A stretch of 64,000 bases of DNA from Vibrio aphrogenes (GTDB taxonomy: Bacteria; Pseudomonadota; Gammaproteobacteria; Enterobacterales; Vibrionaceae): the NCBI RefSeq assembly GCF_002157735.2, contig NZ_AP018689.1:434001-498000 (forward strand). Reading direction: 5' to 3'. Of this stretch, positions 8,482 through 17,905 are shown in pieces. A model generated the notes under the pieces. That model saw nothing but the letters and a program-made list of their open reading frames with translations. It searched no databases and was not told the DNA's origin. The translations under genes and the position numbers were made by a program. Each line of letters starts with the position of its first letter. Position 1 is the stretch's first letter.

Positions 8482-9749
8482 TGCAAGCCTTACTTGATTG
8501 GGTAGAAAAACGTCTACCTGTTATGGATGCCTATAAGAAGCATCTGTCTGAATACCCAATGCCTAAGAACTTCAACTTTTGGTATCTTTTCGGTTCTTTA
8601 GCCATGTTGGTACTTGTTAACCAGATCCTTACCGGCATTTGGTTAACCATGAATTATGTACCATCAGGCGATGGCGCATTTGCCTCGGTTGAATACATCA
8701 TGCGTGATGTAGAATATGGCTGGTTACTTCGTTATATGCACTCAACTGGCGCTTCTGCGTTCTTTGTTGTGGTGTATTTACACATGTTCCGTGGCCTTAT
8801 CTACGGATCTTATCAAAAGCCACGTGAGCTATTGTGGATCTTCGGTATGTTGATCTTCTTAGTACTGATGGCTGAAGCCTTTATGGGGTATTTATTACCT
8901 TGGGGACAAATGTCTTATTGGGGCGCACAGGTAATCATCTCATTATTTGGTGCGATTCCTGTTATTGGTGATGACTTAACATTATGGATTCGTGGTGACT
9001 ACGTTATTTCAGGCGCGACGCTAAACCGTTTCTTCGCATTGCACGTGATTGCATTACCAATTGTATTATTGCTATTGGTTGTATTACACGTACTAGCCTT
9101 GCATGAAGTCGGTTCGAACAACCCTGACGGTATTGATACTAAGATTCCAAAAGCACCAGATGATAACGGCGAGCATAAGACACAATTTAAATTCCATAAG
9201 CAGTTCACTAAGAAATATAACATCATCGATTCAGTACCTTTCCATCCTTATGGGACGGTTAAAGATTTGGTCGGTGTTGCTGGTTTCTTGTTCTTCTTTA
9301 GTTATGTGTTGTTCTTTAACCCAGAAATGGGGGGATACTTCCTTGAGCCGCCTAACTTTGAAGCTGCGAACCCATTGAAGACACCTGAGCATATTGCACC
9401 TGTTTGGTATTTCACACCTTTCTATGCAATTTTGCGTGCAGTACCTGACAAGTTGTTAGGGGTTGCGGCAATGGGAGCCTCGATTTTATTCTTATTCTTA
9501 TTACCATGGTTTGATCGCTGTAAAGTGCGTTCATACCGTTACCGTAGTAAATGGCACCTATTGAATATCTGCCAATTTGTTGTGTGCTTTATCGGTCTTG
9601 GGATCTTAGGTACTTTGCCAGCAACATCGTTGTATACGCTGTTATCGCAAATCTTTAGCTTAGGATATTTCATGTTCTTTGTGCTGCTGTATTTCTACAG
9701 TAAAAATGAAGCGACGAAACCATTGCCAGAGAGGGTAACATTCAAATGA
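8481..9749 (+). CDS. petB: Cytochrome b subunit of the bc1 complex
   Basis: This membrane diheme cytochrome b oxidises ubiquinol in the Q cycle. The 422 aa have multiple transmembrane helices, the heme-ligand histidines in RYMHSTGASAFF, VYLHMFRG, FFALHVIALP and VVLHVLALHEVG, and the Qo-site PEW-like sequence seen here as APVWYFTPFYAILRA. The full-length proteobacterial form extends beyond the short b6 type. Start and stop overlap petA and petC, showing translational coupling within the petABC operon. Confidence 0.96.
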   Translation: MQALLDWVEKRLPVMDAYKKHLSEYPMPKNFNFWYLFGSLAMLVLVNQILTGIWLTMNYVPSGDGAFASVEYIMRDVEYGWLLRYMHSTGASAFFVVVYLHMFRGLIYGSYQKPRELLWIFGMLIFLVLMAEAFMGYLLPWGQMSYWGAQVIISLFGAIPVIGDDLTLWIRGDYVISGATLNRFFALHVIALPIVLLLLVVLHVLALHEVGSNNPDGIDTKIPKAPDDNGEHKTQFKFHKQFTKKYNIIDSVPFHPYGTVKDLVGVAGFLFFFSYVLFFNPEMGGYFLEPPNFEAANPLKTPEHIAPVWYFTPFYAILRAVPDKLLGVAAMGASILFLFLLPWFDRCKVRSYRYRSKWHLLNICQFVVCFIGLGILGTLPATSLYTLLSQIFSLGYFMFFVLLYFYSKNEATKPLPERVTFK

Positions 9750-10486
9750 AAAAGTGGATTGTAGGACTTTTGACCATTATGTTGCCATTCACGGTAATGG
9801 CAGCAGGTGGAAATGTACATTTAGATAGTGCTAATAATGACTTAACAGATAAAGCATCGTTACAACGTGGTGCTAAAACCTTTATGAGTTATTGTGCAGC
9901 ATGTCATTCAACGCAATATCAACGTTATCAACGTGTCGCGACAGATTTAGGTATTCCAGATGATTTAATGATGGAAAACCTAGTATTCGATCCTAAGGCG
10001 AAAATCGGTGATTTGATGACCAATGCGATTCCAGCAGAAGATGCTGGTAAATGGTTTGGTAGCCCACCGCCGGATTTAACTTTAGTCGCTCGAGTACGTG
10101 GCGTTGATTGGCTTTATACGTATTTACGTTCTTTTTATACGGATCCTTCTCGTCCGTTTGGGGTGAATAATATCACCTTCCCTAATGTGGGGATGCCACA
10201 TGTATTAGAAGGATTACAAGGGATCCCTGAGCCGGTTTATGATACTCAAACGATCGATGGTGAAGAGCATAAAGTTGTTGTTGGTACACAAGTATCTAAA
10301 ATGGGTGAACTGACAAGTGAAGAATATGACAATACCGTTCGCGATCTTGTGAACTTTTTAGAATATTCAGGTGATCCTGTGAAACTTGAGCGACATGCTT
10401 TAGGTTGGTGGGTGATGGCGTTTTTGGTGATCTTTACCATTATCGTGGTCTTACTGAAGAAAGAGTACTGGAGAGATGTTCACTGA
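9746..10486 (+). CDS. petC: Cytochrome c1 subunit of the bc1 complex
   Basis: Cytochrome c1 receives electrons from the Rieske centre and delivers them to soluble cytochrome c. The 246 aa have a Sec signal peptide (MKKWIVGLLTIMLPFTVMAA), one heme-binding CAACH motif near residue 51, the PPPDLTLVARVRG block, and a C-terminal membrane anchor (about 220-240). The start overlaps the petB stop by four bases (ATGA). No clear terminator follows before sspA. Confidence 0.95.
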   Translation: MKKWIVGLLTIMLPFTVMAAGGNVHLDSANNDLTDKASLQRGAKTFMSYCAACHSTQYQRYQRVATDLGIPDDLMMENLVFDPKAKIGDLMTNAIPAEDAGKWFGSPPPDLTLVARVRGVDWLYTYLRSFYTDPSRPFGVNNITFPNVGMPHVLEGLQGIPEPVYDTQTIDGEEHKVVVGTQVSKMGELTSEEYDNTVRDLVNFLEYSGDPVKLERHALGWWVMAFLVIFTIIVVLLKKEYWRDVH

Positions 10487-10638
10487 TTTGGGGCATTTTG
10501 AATTACTACTAAAAAGTCTAAGGAATAAAAATTAGCCTGAATGTGAACAAATGTGCTAAAATTCCTTGCTAAATTTTGTGTAATGGGGGCAATTAGCCTC
10601 CATTCTTTTTTATTTTAAGTGTGCTGGAGGGCTTCTCA

Positions 10639-11274
10639 ATGGCTGTAGCTGCCAATAAACGTTCTGTGATGACTCTATTTTCAAGTGCTTCAGATATGTA
10701 TAGCCATCAGGTTCGTATTGTTCTAGCCGAAAAAGGTGTGAGTGTCGAAGTTGAGTTAGTCGATGAAGAAAACTTACCATCGGATTTAATTGAACTGAAC
10801 CCATATAAGTCAGTTCCGACATTGGTTGATCGTGAACTTGCACTTTATAACTCAAACATCATCATGGAATACCTTGATGAACGTTTTCCGCATCCACCTT
10901 TGATGCCGGTTTACCCTGTTGCTCGTGGTAACAGCCGTTTAATGATGTATCGTATTGAGCGTAACTGGTACTCTCAAGCTGAAAAAATCATGACAGGCTC
11001 AGCGGAAGAAGCCGAAGCAGCACGTGTTAAATTACGTAATGATTTACTGACGCTTGCGCCTGTATTTGCAGAATACGAACACTTCATGAGTGAAGAATTT
11101 AGCTTAATCGATTGTTATTTAGCTCCATTATTATGGCGTTTACCAACATTGGGTATTGAATTATCTGGACCTGGTTCTAAAGAACTTAAGATCTACATGA
11201 GCCGTGTGTTTGAGCGTGATTCATTCTTAGCTTCATTAACAGAAGCTGAAAGAGAAATGCGCTTGGTTCGCTAA
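10639..11274 (+). CDS. sspA: Stringent starvation protein A
   Basis: SspA is a GST-fold protein that binds RNA polymerase and lowers H-NS levels during starvation in E. coli. The 211 aa from ATG 10639 align from MAVAANKRSVMTLFS through MEYLDERFPHPPLMPVYPVARG to RVFERDSFLASLTEAEREM. GGAGG sits 8 bases before this ATG; an upstream GTG at 10621 would add six residues but is not supported. sspB follows after 4 bases. The rplM-rpsI-(petABC)-sspA-sspB order is conserved across related bacteria. Confidence 0.96.
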   Translation: MAVAANKRSVMTLFSSASDMYSHQVRIVLAEKGVSVEVELVDEENLPSDLIELNPYKSVPTLVDRELALYNSNIIMEYLDERFPHPPLMPVYPVARGNSRLMMYRIERNWYSQAEKIMTGSAEEAEAARVKLRNDLLTLAPVFAEYEHFMSEEFSLIDCYLAPLLWRLPTLGIELSGPGSKELKIYMSRVFERDSFLASLTEAEREMRLVR

Positions 11275-11278
11275 TATC

Positions 11279-11767
11279 ATGGATATGAACAAGATGACTC
11301 CAAGACGTCCATACCTCATTCGTGCATTTTACGAATGGTTAGTGGATAACGATTTGACGCCACATTTAGTTGTTGAGGCGACATTACCAGGTGTGCGAGT
11401 GCCGATTGAATTTGTACAAGATGGACAAATTATTTTAAATGTCGCCCCTCGCGCAGTTGGTAACTTGGAAATCAGTAATGATGCGATCATGTTTAATGCT
11501 CGTTTCAGTGGTCGTCCACATTCGGTGATTGTTCCTATTTACGCGGTACAAGCAATTTATGCGCGTGAAAATGGAGCGGGTACCATGTTTGAACCAGAGG
11601 AAGCTTATGAAGCGGAATTTGAGGAAAATATGGAAGAAGATGTAGCATCATCTTTGTCGAATGTAGATACCACGCTTGACGTTGAAGAAAGGGAAGGCTC
11701 AACCGCGATAGAGACTGACTCTTCAAGTAAGCCTAAAGGGCGTCCAACCTTAACGGTCGTTAAATAA
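11279..11767 (+). CDS. sspB: ClpXP adaptor SspB
   Basis: SspB tethers ssrA-tagged proteins from stalled ribosomes to the ClpXP protease. The 162 aa have the folded substrate-binding domain (PRRPYLIRAFYEWLVDNDLTPH to AIYARENGAGTMFEPE), a long acidic disordered linker, and the C-terminal ClpX-binding tail GRPTLTVVK. It is coupled to sspA with a 4-base gap. A strong terminator follows. Confidence 0.96.
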   Translation: MDMNKMTPRRPYLIRAFYEWLVDNDLTPHLVVEATLPGVRVPIEFVQDGQIILNVAPRAVGNLEISNDAIMFNARFSGRPHSVIVPIYAVQAIYARENGAGTMFEPEEAYEAEFEENMEEDVASSLSNVDTTLDVEEREGSTAIETDSSSKPKGRPTLTVVK

Positions 11768-11799
11768 CTTCCGCAAGTAGGTAAACAAACACCTTATCT

Positions 11800-11829
11800 A
11801 AAAAAGCAGTATGTGAGTACTGCTTTTTT
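11800..11829 (+). terminator. Rho-independent terminator after sspB
   Basis: The 12-bp stem AAAAAAGCAGTA (11800-11811) with TACTGCTTTTTT (11818-11829) has a 6-nt loop and ends in T's, 33 bases after the sspB stop. Confidence 0.9.
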
Positions 11830-11889
11830 GTTATCTCAGAACCCTCAGAGTACTAATATCAATTGTACTCATTATCTGATTCTTCTTTT

Positions 11890-11923
11890 TTAAGCAATTT
11901 CTGATTTTAAGCAATTTCTGATT
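11890..11923. repeat. Tandem duplication of a 17-bp unit
   Basis: TTAAGCAATTTCTGATT occurs twice in direct succession (11890-11906 and 11907-11923), just left of the miniature inverted-repeat element. No function is apparent; it may be slippage associated with the insertion. Confidence 0.7.
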
Positions 11924-11930
11924 ATCTAAG

Positions 11931-12164
11931 TAACCTCAGTTGCGGATAACTGGAAGTTACTCAATACAGCAATTTTGGCGTTTAACTTCTTTAAAACCTA
12001 CGTAATAGGTTAGATATTGACCGATTATTTTGCTTTATTATCCATCCTAAATTTCGGTATTGAGAGAAATTAATTAACCTTAGGTAGAGGATAGATATTT
12101 TTATTATTTATATATCAGAAGGTTAGAATGGTTATTGTGACACTCTTATCCGCAGTTGAGGTTA
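11931..12164. mobile_element. Miniature inverted-repeat element, copy 1
   Basis: A 234-bp non-coding unit is bounded by imperfect terminal inverted repeats, TAACCTCAGTTGCGGATAAC at 11931-11950 and CTTATCCGCAGTTGAGGTTA at 12145-12164 (17 of 20 positions pair). The interior is homologous throughout to 38901-39131. It encodes no protein, so it would depend on a transposase elsewhere if mobile. A related palindrome half (11857-11880) and TGATTGGTAT (12172-12181) flank it. Confidence 0.75.
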
Positions 12165-12211
12165 AGTACTATGATTGGTATAAATTTGACAATAGAACTT
12201 CTGATTCTTAC

Positions 12212-12239
12212 TCGACATTCCGATAAGGGTTGATATACT
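12212..12239 (+). promoter_or_regulatory. Predicted metA promoter
   Basis: TCGACA (12212-12217) and TATACT (12234-12239) are 16 bases apart, placing the start near 12246, immediately before the MetJ operator and 36 bases before metA. Confidence 0.55.
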
Positions 12240-12250
12240 CATGGGTGTTT

Positions 12251-12266
12251 AGACGTCTAGATTGCT
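12251..12266 (+). promoter_or_regulatory. MetJ operator (tandem met boxes) of metA
   Basis: A perfect met box AGACGTCT (12251-12258) is followed at once by a second, partial box AGATTGCT. MetJ with S-adenosylmethionine binds tandem 8-bp boxes of this consensus. The position just after the predicted start site is suited to repression of metA. Confidence 0.8.
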
Positions 12267-12281
12267 TATGGAGAGAGCGCA

Positions 12282-13223
12282 ATGCCAATTAAGATCCCCG
12301 ATCAACTTCCTGCATCCGATATTCTTCGTCAGGAACGAATCTTCATTATGTCGGAGACTCGAGCGACGACACAGATGATTCGCCCACTGAAAGTTTTGAT
12401 CTTAAATCTCATGCCTAAAAAGATTGAGACGGAAACTCAATTTTTACGTTTACTGTCAAACAGTCCACTTCAAGTGGATATTGAGCTATTAAGAATCGAT
12501 GACAGACCAAGCAAAAACACGCCAACCGAGCATTTAAATAACTTTTACCGCCAGTTTGATATGGTCAAAGACCGTAATTTTGATGGTTTGATCATAACAG
12601 GTGCACCGTTAGGCTTAGTTCAATTTGAAGATGTGGTTTATTGGGATCACTTACAAACGGTGATGACGTGGGCAAAAGATCATGTCACCTCGACACTCTA
12701 TGTATGTTGGGCCGCACAAGCTGGATTAAAGCTGTTGTATGATTTGCCGAAACAAACACGCGATGAAAAACTTTCTGGTGTGTACCAACACAGTGTTGTT
12801 AGTGAATTTCACCCCATTGTGAGAGGGTTTGATGATGGCTTTTTAGCTCCGCACTCCCGTTATGCAGACTTTAGTGCAGATTATCTTGCTGAGCATACCG
12901 ATTTAGATATTTTGGCGACATCTGATGATGCTGGCGTCTATTTGGCAGCAACCAAAGATAAACGTCATGTGTTTGTGACGGGACACCCTGAGTATGATGC
13001 CAATACTTTACACAATGAATACGTGCGTGATTTAGCGGAAGGATTAGATCCCGCCATACCTGTCAATTATTATCCCAACGATAATCCGGATAACCCTCCA
13101 TGTGCGAGCTGGCGTAGTCATGGGCATCTATTATTTGCCAATTGGCTCAATTATTGCGTCTATCAGCAAACCCCTTATGATTTAGAGCATTTCTCGGTTG
13201 AGAATTTTACCAAAGACGATTAA
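12282..13223 (+). CDS. metA: Homoserine O-succinyltransferase (MetA)
   Basis: MetA acylates homoserine at the first committed step of methionine synthesis. The 313 aa show the catalytic Cys142 in YVCWAAQAG, and His235 and Glu237 in VTGHPEYD, numbering as in E. coli. ATG 12282 has GGAG nine bases upstream. The gene stands alone between a MetJ operator and a terminator. It draws homoserine, which is also made by ThrA, encoded at 28.7 kb. Whether it uses succinyl- or acetyl-CoA cannot be settled by eye; enterobacterial relatives use succinyl-CoA. Confidence 0.95.
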   Translation: MPIKIPDQLPASDILRQERIFIMSETRATTQMIRPLKVLILNLMPKKIETETQFLRLLSNSPLQVDIELLRIDDRPSKNTPTEHLNNFYRQFDMVKDRNFDGLIITGAPLGLVQFEDVVYWDHLQTVMTWAKDHVTSTLYVCWAAQAGLKLLYDLPKQTRDEKLSGVYQHSVVSEFHPIVRGFDDGFLAPHSRYADFSADYLAEHTDLDILATSDDAGVYLAATKDKRHVFVTGHPEYDANTLHNEYVRDLAEGLDPAIPVNYYPNDNPDNPPCASWRSHGHLLFANWLNYCVYQQTPYDLEHFSVENFTKDD

Positions 13224-13299
13224 GACCATGGGTACTCAAGCCTTTTTTTAGGCAGTTTTTGACTATCGAATTAGTGTGATGGATACAACTTATAACGAG

Positions 13300-13328
13300 A
13301 AAAGGAGTCAATGATTGACTCCTTTTTT
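13300..13328 (+). terminator. Rho-independent terminator after metA
   Basis: The 12-bp stem AAAAGGAGTCAA (13300-13311) with TTGACTCCTTTT (13315-13326) and trailing T's lies between metA and the convergent yadS-like gene. It may act in both directions. Confidence 0.85.
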
Positions 13329-13355
13329 GTTTTACAGCATTCATGTTTGAACGGA

Positions 13356-13985
13356 TTAATGTTTTAAAGATAAGGTCGGTAGAGCAAGGTGCCAACGGAT
13401 TGCGGCTAAGCGAATCGTTAAGGTCGTTGTCACCCCTAATAAAAATGAAACTTGGGAAGGCAGATCAAAATATAACGAAAGGGTGTGAATGATGCCACCG
13501 GCAATACACGCTGTGGCATAGATTTCACTGCGTAATACCATGGGAATTTCGCGGGCCAAAATATCCCGGATAATGCCACCGCCACAGCCAGTGATAACCC
13601 CCATAATAACCGCAACTAGCATCGAATCTTGCAATAATAGTGACTTTTCAACCCCAATTCCTACAAAGACCGCTAAACCGATCGCATCACATACAGGCAA
13701 TACGTACCACGAGAGTTTTCGGGGACGACGGACTAATAACAAAGTAAATAGGCAGGTCACAAACACCACCCATAAATAATTATTATCAATGATCCAGAAC
13801 ACTGGGGTTGAACCGAGCATCATATCTCGAATCGAGCCACCACCAATGGCGGTGACACTGGCTAATACAACCATGCCAAATGGGTCCATTTTTAAACGAC
13901 CTGCGAGTAATACGCCTGATATTGCAAAAATGGCGGTGCCAAATAAGTCAAAAATATACAGTAGCGATATATGCATGGAAGGCAT
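13356..13985 (-). CDS. yadS: TRIC-family membrane protein (YadS/UPF0126)
   Basis: This inner-membrane protein of the UPF0126/TRIC family includes glycine transporters and cation channels in bacteria. The 209 aa hold two repeats, each with three helices and the signature GGGxxRD (TAIGGGSIRDMM and TGCGGGIIRDILAREIPMVLR). It aligns along its length with E. coli YadS, which likewise follows mtnN-btuF. ATG 13985 or an in-frame ATG three codons later may be the start. The transported substrate here is not known. Confidence 0.88.
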   Translation of the reverse strand: MPSMHISLLYIFDLFGTAIFAISGVLLAGRLKMDPFGMVVLASVTAIGGGSIRDMMLGSTPVFWIIDNNYLWVVFVTCLFTLLLVRRPRKLSWYVLPVCDAIGLAVFVGIGVEKSLLLQDSMLVAVIMGVITGCGGGIIRDILAREIPMVLRSEIYATACIAGGIIHTLSLYFDLPSQVSFLLGVTTTLTIRLAAIRWHLALPTLSLKH

Positions 13986-14058
13986 TCTTATGGGTATATT
14001 GATATGGAGAAAATTGGCGTAGATTCTACTGGTAAATTCGATTTGCGCAAATATTTAT

Positions 14059-14889
14059 TTACAATGATCTTACTTTATCTAAATAGTGACAAACTTGCTC
14101 GAGTGCTTTAAGGCTACGCATGGTTGGACGGGAGATCCAATCTGGGTTCAGAGACCAAATAAATTGGTGCTTTACTGCTGGAATCTGCGGCCATTTTTGC
14201 CAAATTGAGTGACTGAGGGAGTCTTCAGGGATAAAGATGACGTCCGGTTTTAAGGCAATAATCTGCTCTTGATTGACTTGAGGATAAGCAACCGCTTGTT
14301 GTGAAAGAATATTTTGACCACCACACACTGATAATATGTCATTGGGCCAATGAGGTGGACTAAATGACATCAGAGGTTGGTCACTGAGCTGATAAAAATA
14401 ACGTACTTTTGACCTATGTTGGTATTTGCGGTGTAAATACTCGAGTGTTGCTTCAAATACAGCCGCATTATGTTGACCAATCGTCGGGTCGGCGGCCCAT
14501 TGGCTTAATTGGCGGATATTTTTAGGAATATCCGAGAGGGTTTCAATGTCGGAGTAATAAATAGGGATGCCAAATTGCTTTATTTTATCTAATTCTTTAG
14601 CGTTGGCATTAGAGTGCCAGGCAATTACCAAGTCGGGTTGTAATGTGAGAACTCTTTCGAGTTTAATATTTTGGTAGCTGGCAATTTGTTCGATATTACC
14701 AGCTTCTGGAGGGTAGTCACTGGCTTGACTGACACCAACGATTTTGTCACCTAATCCGGCAGAAAAGGCTAATTCGGTGGCGTGAGGTGAGAGGGTTATC
14801 ACGCGTTGTGCAACGTGAGGATGAGCGGCCATTACTTGTGTTGTAGCAGCGAGCCAAAGAGTAATAGCGAGTAACTGTTTCCGTAGCAA
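14059..14889 (-). CDS. btuF: Periplasmic vitamin B12-binding protein BtuF
   Basis: BtuF binds cobalamin in the periplasm and passes it to the BtuCD ABC importer. The 276 aa have a signal peptide (MLRKQLLAITLWLAATTQVMAA) and a class III periplasmic-binding fold. Typical blocks are VITLSPHATELAFSAG, VGVSQASDYP, LQPDLVIAW and IIALKPDVIFIPED. It lies 51 bases downstream of mtnN and upstream of yadS, as in E. coli, so a three-gene transcript is likely. btuCD are not in the window. Confidence 0.92.
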   Translation of the reverse strand: MLRKQLLAITLWLAATTQVMAAHPHVAQRVITLSPHATELAFSAGLGDKIVGVSQASDYPPEAGNIEQIASYQNIKLERVLTLQPDLVIAWHSNANAKELDKIKQFGIPIYYSDIETLSDIPKNIRQLSQWAADPTIGQHNAAVFEATLEYLHRKYQHRSKVRYFYQLSDQPLMSFSPPHWPNDILSVCGGQNILSQQAVAYPQVNQEQIIALKPDVIFIPEDSLSHSIWQKWPQIPAVKHQFIWSLNPDWISRPTMRSLKALEQVCHYLDKVRSL

Positions 14890-14940
14890 GTTTTCGTTCC
14901 TTGAAATGAGCCATGCCAGAAAACATGGCTCGATAAAGCG

Positions 14941-15636
14941 TTATTTCATACGAGTTAACATGTTAACAATCATATCTGATGAACGTTTAGCCGCAAGCGG
15001 TAAGAACTCATCAAAACTCATTGGTGATTCTTTATCTGCCACATCAGAAATTGCGCGAACAACCACAAAAGGCATACGGAATTGATGACAAGTTTGCGCA
15101 ATGGCTGACGCTTCCATTTCAACGGCGATCACATTAGGAAAATGTTGACGAATGAAGGCTTGTTGCTGTGCTGTACAAACAAAAGCATCACCGGTACAAA
15201 TTAAACCACGTACAGCATGAGTGTCTTTCATTTCTAGCAGAGTTTGTTCCACAATATCAATGAGTGTTGGATCGGCGGTGAAGGCGGCAGGTTGACCAGC
15301 CATTTGCCCCATTTCATAACCAAAAGCGGTCACATCAGCATCGTGGTGACGAACTTCGGTTGAAATCACAACATCACCTAGATTTAAGCTAGAATCAAAA
15401 CCACCAGCAGAACCTGTATTAATAATGACGTCTGGTTGGAAGCATTCAATCAGCAATGTGGTACCAATACTGGCCGACACTTTACCAATCCCTGATTGCA
15501 GTAAGATCACTTCAACATCATGGATGGTGCCTGTATGAAATGTACAGCCACCTTTTGTTGTGCTTTGGCAACCAATCAGGGCTGATTTTAGAATGGAGAC
15601 TTCTTGCTCCATTGCACCAATAATTCCAACTTTCAT
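14941..15636 (-). CDS. mtnN: 5'-methylthioadenosine/S-adenosylhomocysteine nucleosidase
   Basis: MtnN (Pfs) cleaves adenine from MTA and SAH, recycling methyl-cycle products and feeding autoinducer-2 synthesis through LuxS. From ATG 15636 it is 231 aa, matching the family length. Glu12 in GAMEQEV, the EMEASAIAQ block near 174 and the AISDVAD aspartate near 197 are the catalytic set. An upstream in-frame ATG would add eight residues and is not supported by homologues. It leads the mtnN-btuF-yadS group. Confidence 0.95.
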   Translation of the reverse strand: MKVGIIGAMEQEVSILKSALIGCQSTTKGGCTFHTGTIHDVEVILLQSGIGKVSASIGTTLLIECFQPDVIINTGSAGGFDSSLNLGDVVISTEVRHHDADVTAFGYEMGQMAGQPAAFTADPTLIDIVEQTLLEMKDTHAVRGLICTGDAFVCTAQQQAFIRQHFPNVIAVEMEASAIAQTCHQFRMPFVVVRAISDVADKESPMSFDEFLPLAAKRSSDMIVNMLTRMK

Positions 15637-15814
15637 AATTTGTTTCTCTATGTCTATCAAATATGGCGCGATTGTAGCACAGGAGCGAGGGGGAGATAAA
15701 AGTTCCCCCCATATTAAAAAGCACGCTTATAGCAATCACATTCATTAGATGGTCAGAAATTGCGTAAGAACAAGGCTAAAATTTCGATAAGTCGTCCTCG
15801 CAATTAAAATTTTA

Positions 15815-16264
15815 TTAATGGTGAACAGCAGTATTGGGCGCTATCAACTTAGCCTCAAGCAGTTTTTGACGAAGCGCTTCTGTGCGAGATTTATTGACGC
15901 CAAAATCTGAATATCCAACTCGTGATTTGGAACGTACTTGCAATTGGTTACCTTGTTTTGTGATATGTAAGTCGTCTACAAAGCGCAAGATAAGGCTTTT
16001 GGCTTCTAAATGAAGACTGTTTTCGGTTTTTTGGACCGTCGATGTTCGTGGTAGCGTTAGCGCAATACGTTCAATGTCATCTAAGCTAGTGTCTGGAGAG
16101 ATTAATTGAAAAGGTGGAATGGAATAATCTTTGCGTATTTCTTGAGTAGAAACACAATTTGGCTTGGAGCTGCATAGTAGTTCTGGTGTTGGTTTTTTCA
16201 TGGCTCGACTCTGACTACACCCAATCAATAATATAACCATAGCTAAAATATAACGTTTTCGCAT
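15815..16264 (-). CDS. DUF1499 family lipoprotein
   Basis: This is a predicted lipoprotein of unknown function. The 149 aa begin with a lipoprotein signal peptide whose lipobox is LLIGC (Cys16). The DUF1499 pattern follows: SKPNCVST near residue 35 and SKSRVGYSDFGVNKSRTEAL near 112-131. It stands alone between mtnN and gltD on the minus strand. Family members occur widely in proteobacteria without an assigned activity. A short direct duplication (GAGCTTATTA twice near 16286-16313) lies just upstream. Confidence 0.85.
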   Translation of the reverse strand: MRKRYILAMVILLIGCSQSRAMKKPTPELLCSSKPNCVSTQEIRKDYSIPPFQLISPDTSLDDIERIALTLPRTSTVQKTENSLHLEAKSLILRFVDDLHITKQGNQLQVRSKSRVGYSDFGVNKSRTEALRQKLLEAKLIAPNTAVHH

Positions 16265-16386
16265 CTTGAGACCTTATTATTTTTGAGAGCTTATTATTTT
16301 TTAAGAGCTTATTAAGGCGGAATAATGGTGTCAGGAGCTATAAAAAAGAGCCCCCCATAGATAGAGACGCTAGCAAGAATAAAGAA

Positions 16387-16410
16387 AAACCCCGCAATAT
16401 AACGGGGTTT
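16387..16410 (-). terminator. Rho-independent terminator after gltD
   Basis: AAACCCCG (16387-16394) pairs with CGGGGTTT (16403-16410) around an 8-nt loop. On the minus strand the stem is followed by a T-run, and it lies 25 bases past the gltD stop. Confidence 0.85.
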
Positions 16411-16435
16411 TAATTTACGGATTTAATCGCAGTTA

Positions 16436-17905
16436 TTAGGCTGATTTCATTAATGAATCTGCACGAGCTTCTAAATGACTATTACCCATAAGATAAGCGT
16501 CGATCTCGCGAGCACATTCACGCCCTTCATTAATACAACGTACGACCAGTGATTGACCTGTGCGCATATCACCCGCGGCAAAGACTCCTTTTTGGTTCGT
16601 TGCATAGCCATTGGTGGCGACATTTCCACGCTCATCTAGCTTAATGTCCAATTGAGCCAATACCCCAGTTGGTTCTGGGTGTAAGAAGCCCATGGCTAAG
16701 AAGGCTTTAGTACAAGGAATCACGCGTTCAGAGCCTTCGACTTCTTTAAAGCCTGGGCGCTCACCGGGTTTGGCTTCATCCCAAACGATGTCAGCAATAC
16801 GCAATTCTTTTACATGGCCATTTTCATCACCAATGAATTCCTTGGTTAAAATGTTCCAATGACGCTCACAACCTTCTTCATGAGAAGTGGTGGTTTTCAT
16901 GATCATTGGGTATTGCGGCCAAGGTTGATTTGCTGGGCGTTTTTCTGGCGGGATTGGCATGATCTCGACTTGAGTAATACTCGCTGCACCATGACGGTTA
17001 GAAGTACCGACGCAGTCAGAACCTGTATCTCCTCCGCCAATTACGACAACATGATCATCTTTTGCATGAATTTCTTCACCTTTCAGATCCATGTTGTTGG
17101 CACGACGGTTGTTTTGACCTAAAAACTCCATCGCAAAATGGACGCCTTTCAGCTCACGACCAGGAATAGGTAAATCACGCGGTACGGTTGAGCCGCCGGT
17201 TAATAAAACCACATCAAACTCTTGGCGTAATTGCTGAGCATTAATGTTAACCCCAATATGTGCGTTAACCTCAAATTTCACACCCGCCTCTGCCATCAGA
17301 TCCAGTTTACGATCGATAACTTCCATGCTGAGTTTGAAATCTGGGATCCCAAAGCGCAATAAGCCACCAATTTTCTCATCACGTTCAAACACAGTGACAG
17401 AGTGGCCTGCGGCATTCAGTTGCTCGGCCGCTGCAAGCCCAGCGGGGCCTGAACCGACTATCGCAATTGACTTACCAGTACGTATACGAGGTTTACGCGG
17501 TTTGGCATAACCCTCTTTATAAGCACGTTCAACAATGTTCTTTTCAATGTTACAGATGGTAATCGGATCTTGGTTGATACCGAGTACACAGGCTGTTTCA
17601 CAAGGAGCCGGACAAACTCGGCCAGTAAACTCCGGGAAGTTGTTAGTACTGCTTAAAATGTGCCAAGCTTCTTCCCAGCTATCACGGTATACCGCATCAT
17701 TAAACTCAGGAATAATGTTGCCGATTGGGCAACCGCTATGACAAAACGGCACCCCACAGTCCATGCAACGAGAGGCCTGAGTGTTAATTTTACTGCCAAA
17801 CTCTTGGTCTAAAACGAACTCTTTGTTGTCTTGTATGCGAACCGCCGGGTCGACTTTTTTCGGTAGTTCACGTCCATGCTCTAAAAATCCAGTAGGCTTA
17901 CCCAT
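16436..17905 (-). CDS. gltD: Glutamate synthase [NADPH] small subunit
   Basis: GltD takes electrons from NADPH and passes them through FAD and iron-sulfur clusters to GltB. The 489 aa carry N-terminal 4Fe-4S cysteines (CMDCGVPFCHSGCP and CPAPCETAC), an FAD-binding GSGPAGLAAAEQL, and an NADPH-binding GGGDTGSDCVG. The start overlaps the gltB stop by eight bases, so the subunits are translationally coupled. A terminator closes the operon. Confidence 0.96.
   Translation of the reverse strand: MGKPTGFLEHGRELPKKVDPAVRIQDNKEFVLDQEFGSKINTQASRCMDCGVPFCHSGCPIGNIIPEFNDAVYRDSWEEAWHILSSTNNFPEFTGRVCPAPCETACVLGINQDPITICNIEKNIVERAYKEGYAKPRKPRIRTGKSIAIVGSGPAGLAAAEQLNAAGHSVTVFERDEKIGGLLRFGIPDFKLSMEVIDRKLDLMAEAGVKFEVNAHIGVNINAQQLRQEFDVVLLTGGSTVPRDLPIPGRELKGVHFAMEFLGQNNRRANNMDLKGEEIHAKDDHVVVIGGGDTGSDCVGTSNRHGAASITQVEIMPIPPEKRPANQPWPQYPMIMKTTTSHEEGCERHWNILTKEFIGDENGHVKELRIADIVWDEAKPGERPGFKEVEGSERVIPCTKAFLAMGFLHPEPTGVLAQLDIKLDERGNVATNGYATNQKGVFAAGDMRTGQSLVVRCINEGRECAREIDAYLMGNSHLEARADSLMKSA

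Noticed and set aside
11931..12164. ERIC/IRU element
   Set aside because: Ends and interior do not resemble the ERIC consensus; the size is about 234 bp instead of 127 bp.
12121..12164. Terminator or promoter element of metA in the right part of the MITE
   Set aside because: The sequence is explained by homology with the second copy; the metA promoter and operator lie downstream of it.
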